Assembly: GCA_030704615.1 (NCBI GenBank)
Contig: CM060734.1
Span: 51,044,042-51,104,041 of the forward strand
Length of the DNA: 60,000 nucleotides
Source: Takakia lepidozioides
Taxonomy: Eukaryota > Streptophyta > Takakiopsida > Takakiales > Takakiaceae
Direction of reading: 5' to 3'
Each line of letters begins with the position of its first letter. The stretch's first letter is position 1. The translations under genes were made by a program, and so were the position numbers. Under the pieces are notes generated by a model that was not told where the DNA came from, ran no database searches, and saw only the letters and a list, made by a program, of their open reading frames with translations. Of the stretch, positions 57,303 to 60,000 are shown piece after piece.

Positions 57303-57646
57303 CATTAAGGTGTCGTCATTCGCAGCCCTTACAAGGAACATGACAATTCACCCCAAAAACCAAAAATAAAAATAAAAATGAAATAAAAGCCTTGACGACG
57401 AGCCATGTTCGTAGAGGGAAACAGGCACGACATTAAGGTGGTGTCAACGCCACCTTAATTCCCAGCCCCTGTTAGAGCTTAATTCCAGCCCAGAAGACCA
57501 ACCAGATTAAGGTGTTGTCATCGACACCTTAATTCCCAGCCCCTGTTGGAACATGACAATTCACCCCAAAAAAATAAAAAAATAAAAAAATAAAAAAAAA
57601 GCCTTGGCGACCAGATTAAGTTGGCGTTGATCCTGGCACATTCGGG

Positions 57647-57688
<42 letters not shown>

Positions 57689-57970
57689 AGTTTTTTGTTT
57701 TTTTTGGTTTTTTCCTCCAAATGTTCCAGATTAAGGTGTCGTCAACGACACCTTAATTCCCAGCCCCTGTTGGAATATGACCATTCACCCCAAAAACAAA
57801 AAAAACAAAACAAAAGCCTTGGCAATCAACCATGTTCGTAGAGGGAAACAGGCTCGGCATTAAAGTGACGTCAACGCCATCTTAATTCCCAGCCCCGGTT
57901 GGAGCTTAATTCCAGCCCAGAAGACCAGCCAGATTAAGGTATCGTCAAGGTGGAGTCAACGCCACCTTAA
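57303..57970. repeat. Family C palindrome array
   Basis: Palindromes with half-site ATTAAGGTGTCGT and centre CA: 57303-57330 (poor), 57432-57459, 57506-57533, 57730-57757 (28 bp, perfect apart from the centre), 57859-57886 and 57933-57970 (two overlapping copies). They sit in tandem units of about 427 bp (57432 with 57859; 57506 with 57933). The unit shares TTCCCAGCCCCTGTTGGA, GACAATTCACCCCAAAAA and GTTCGTAGAGGGAAACAGGC. The 12-bp core GTCGTCAACGAC is the exact reverse complement of the family B core GTCGTTGACGAC. Confidence 0.9.
57647..57686 (+). repeat. Poly-A tract
   Basis: Forty consecutive A inside a family C unit, followed by a T-rich run (TTTTTTGTTTTTTTTGG). It interrupts one palindrome unit. 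Confidence 0.9.
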
Positions 57971-58463
57971 TCTGGCACATTCGTCTCATTTCATCTCCCC
58001 TCTGTGGTCCGCGACAAAGGTGGTTTTGTGCAGAGCAGGACTAGTATCTTTATAGACAATTCTGCATATGTTTTGGGCTCAAAATTAGATAGCAGTGGAA
58101 GTGCCTTTTCAGAATGACTCATTTGTTTTAAGACAGACATTTATGAAGCACCGGTTTCCCTGCCTTGCATGTTTGAAGATGTGTTTTCGGGCTTCCTTTA
58201 GCGGTCCCCAATCTGAATTCGTCGTTTTCATTCATCCCCTCTCTTTCTCATCCATCTTTTTTCATTGTACATTCATCCATCGTTCATCCACTCCTTTCAT
58301 CCAACTCATTTTCAAAACACACTCAAACATCAATCAACCACTCTACAATGTTGCTGCTAACCCGTAGGCTCACTCTTAAAAAAAAATGCTCTTTTTCGAT
58401 GCTTGAAGCCCACGGTAATAGGGCTTCCAGCAGGTACAGGTATAGGTCCGCGGTAATATGGCG

Positions 58464-58495
58464 AAAACTGTGAGCAGCATCCTGCTCACAGTTTT
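58464..58495. repeat. Terminal hairpin of the small element
   Basis: Perfect 14-bp arms (AAAACTGTGAGCAG and complement) around CATC. It is equivalent in position to the hairpins at 38839-38868 and 53554-53577, but with its own sequence. Confidence 0.85.
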
Positions 58496-58525
58496 TTCTG
58501 CTCACGTGAGCTGCTCACAATCTAG

Positions 58526-58551
58526 CCCCCCCCCCCCCCCCCCCCCCCCCC
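58526..58551 (+). repeat. Poly-C tract
   Basis: Twenty-six consecutive C. Glycine- or proline-rich frames across it are artefacts. The length may be unreliable in any assembly. Confidence 0.9.
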
Positions 58552-59030
58552 ACAAAATAGCAAGCATCATCCCCAAAACCACAACCACATGCACCATGAG
58601 TGCTGCACTGACCCCCACTTCCCAAAACTGTGAAAACCACACATCAAAAGGCACACACGCCAACACCAGCAGACCAGACCCCCATGACACCCACAACATG
58701 TGAACCCTCACCAGCAGACCCCCAATAAGCATCTCCACTAGTACTACCCATCAACAAACACCAGTAGAGCCCCACGGCCTCCATTGCCCATCAACCAACG
58801 GCACTAGACCCCCATGACCCCCACAACTCGTCAACCAGCGCGCATGGACACTGCACACAAACCCCCAACCCTTCAAGCATCCACACCCACCATATACTAA
58901 AGAGAAACACACACCCCCGCCCCATGCATACACGCCATCCACAGCCAACGCCAGCATACCTACAAGCAGTCCCACACCCCGGTGAACCCCCACCCACACA
59001 ACCAATGCATACACAAGGGAGAAGACACCA
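58552..59030. repeat. C-rich degenerate repeat
   Basis: CA/CC-rich sequence in which ACCCCCATGACMCCCACAA recurs about 131 bp apart (near 58677 and 58808), with partial copies between. Minus-strand frames rich in Gly, Val, Cys and Trp are composition effects. Confidence 0.5.
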
Positions 59031-60000
59031 TTGAAAAGAACAGTTCAATCACCTCGATCCATGGCGGTGTGCCTGATTCCAACACGGCCCAAGGCACAAG
59101 TGGTTGCCATCACAGCCAGGGCAGTAAAGGTGAGTACAAACATGATATACAACACACAATCGTCGCCGTGTCGTACGAAGGCAACTGATGCATAAACATG
59201 CATGAGGCATCCCCAATGGTGTCCATGTTGTCAATGCAGCAGTCCGCTGTCAAACCATATGCCAAAGCCAAATTGAATTACAGATGGCTCATGGCCTGAC
59301 ACCCCATCCTTCACACATAGGCAGAATGCAATACGCATTCACCAACGTCATATCGGGCATTTGCACGAATGGGTGGACCAAAAACAGCAAATGTTGAGTC
59401 CATGGAAGTCCATGGAAAAAAATATTTTTTGAGCCAACTTTGTTAGTTTATTTTTCTAAAATAGATAGTAGTATTCAAAACATTTTTAGCCCCCCAAATA
59501 TCGAAGACATTACTTACTAGATATTTTAATCTGTCGTCAAAATTTAGAGCTTACAACCGCAAGGCCTTGTAGATTATAGGTTTGTATGCCTTTTGACCTA
59601 AAAGAATGACACCCCAAAATCCCAAAACATAATATGCTATGGACAATTTGTTGTTAAGGTGTAAAATAGTCCGTAGCTCTCAATTCCTAGTAACAACCTT
59701 GTTAAGTTGCCTTCAGTGGCTCAAGTTGTCCATCAAAACTTGATGAATGTCTGGCTCTCTAAGATAGGTTCTTGCTCCATACGGGGTTGCAAGTAGAAGT
59801 CACCTTCATTGACCACCACAAGCTGCTTCAAAGAGCTCTCTGGTGACAGAATAGTCAGTACAAACCCTAATTTATACCAACTCGCTAAATCACTTTAACC
59901 CTCTCATCTCAACTCTTTCGTCTTATCCAAAGACATTCTCTTCAGGTGGGGTCCAATGTCGCTTGCTGACTGCAACTCTTTGACTATACAATAGAAAATG
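59031..60000. other. Intergenic, no gene recognised
   Basis: No supported gene, RNA or transposon. Confidence 0.4.

Larger units (their letters stand above)
56885..58510. mobile_element. Small non-autonomous relative of the 14.8-kb element
   Basis: Same ground plan without genes. A GGATGAATG tract at 56905-57010 on the left and its mirror image (CATTCATCCATC) at 58225-58330 on the right. A CCGCGG-like word (GTCCGCGGTAATATGGCG, about 58446-58463), then a 14-bp-arm hairpin (58464-58495) and GCTCACGTGAGC on the right end. The middle is an array of family C palindromes. The left terminus is less clear: only a CCGGGTG word near 56896 and no hairpin were found, so the left border is approximate. 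Confidence 0.5.

Noticed and set aside
58502-59048. Glycine/valine/cysteine-rich minus-strand frames
   Set aside because: They run through poly-C and C-rich repeats; composition artefact.

Overview
The window is nuclear DNA of a land plant. The evidence is spliced genes with GT-AG introns, an intron-containing elongator tRNA-Met, PLS-type pentatricopeptide repeat (PPR) genes, a plant-type MED4, a FUT13-like fucosyltransferase and a carotenoid cleavage dioxygenase. The expanded, near-identical PPR repeats and the mix of old transposon families suggest a seedless plant (moss, lycophyte or fern); the species cannot be fixed from the sequence.

Layout. 1-2265 is a degenerate satellite with about 165-bp monomers in a higher-order unit of about 1.2 kb. 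2.5-18 kb is mobile-element territory: unrecognised minus-strand coding fragments, the 5' end of a Copia element (gag, primer-binding site, LTR), a hAT transposase relic, a decayed minus-strand gene with a possible ParB/sulfiredoxin-type signature, an FKBP13-like fragment, and many copies of a 22-26 bp palindrome (family A) that form a tandem array at 13.9-15.2 kb. 19-37 kb is the gene island: an intact five-exon carotenoid cleavage dioxygenase, a broken PPR gene, MED4, an alpha-1,4-fucosyltransferase, an intact 711-residue PPR gene, some exon-like fragments of unknown genes and a tRNA-Met.

38.8-53.6 kb is the most unusual part: a 14.8-kb element bounded by inverted copies of about 2.8 kb. 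It holds a decayed transposase (minus; a MULE-like family with a GCM/WRKY-like zinc domain) and, divergent from it, a multi-exon gene (plus) that joins a ParB-like domain to an N4/N6-type amino-methyltransferase domain. The methyltransferase half is repeated in inverted orientation in the left arm. Two introns of the fusion gene carry palindromes (family B). The element ends in hairpins and subterminal TGACGTGGC repeats. To its right lie a broken Ty3/gypsy pol, a CACTAGT minisatellite that is an inverted copy of one at 12 kb, and a 1.6-kb non-autonomous relative (56.9-58.5 kb) carrying a third palindrome family (C), whose core is the reverse complement of family B's core. The last 1.5 kb is C-rich or featureless.

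The central idea to test is that this plant transposon family carries a prokaryote-style ParB-methyltransferase protein together with locally distinct palindrome arrays that could be its binding sites. The palindromes and inverted arms are directly visible; the functional link is inference. All copies here show frameshifts or stops, so this locus is probably no longer active.
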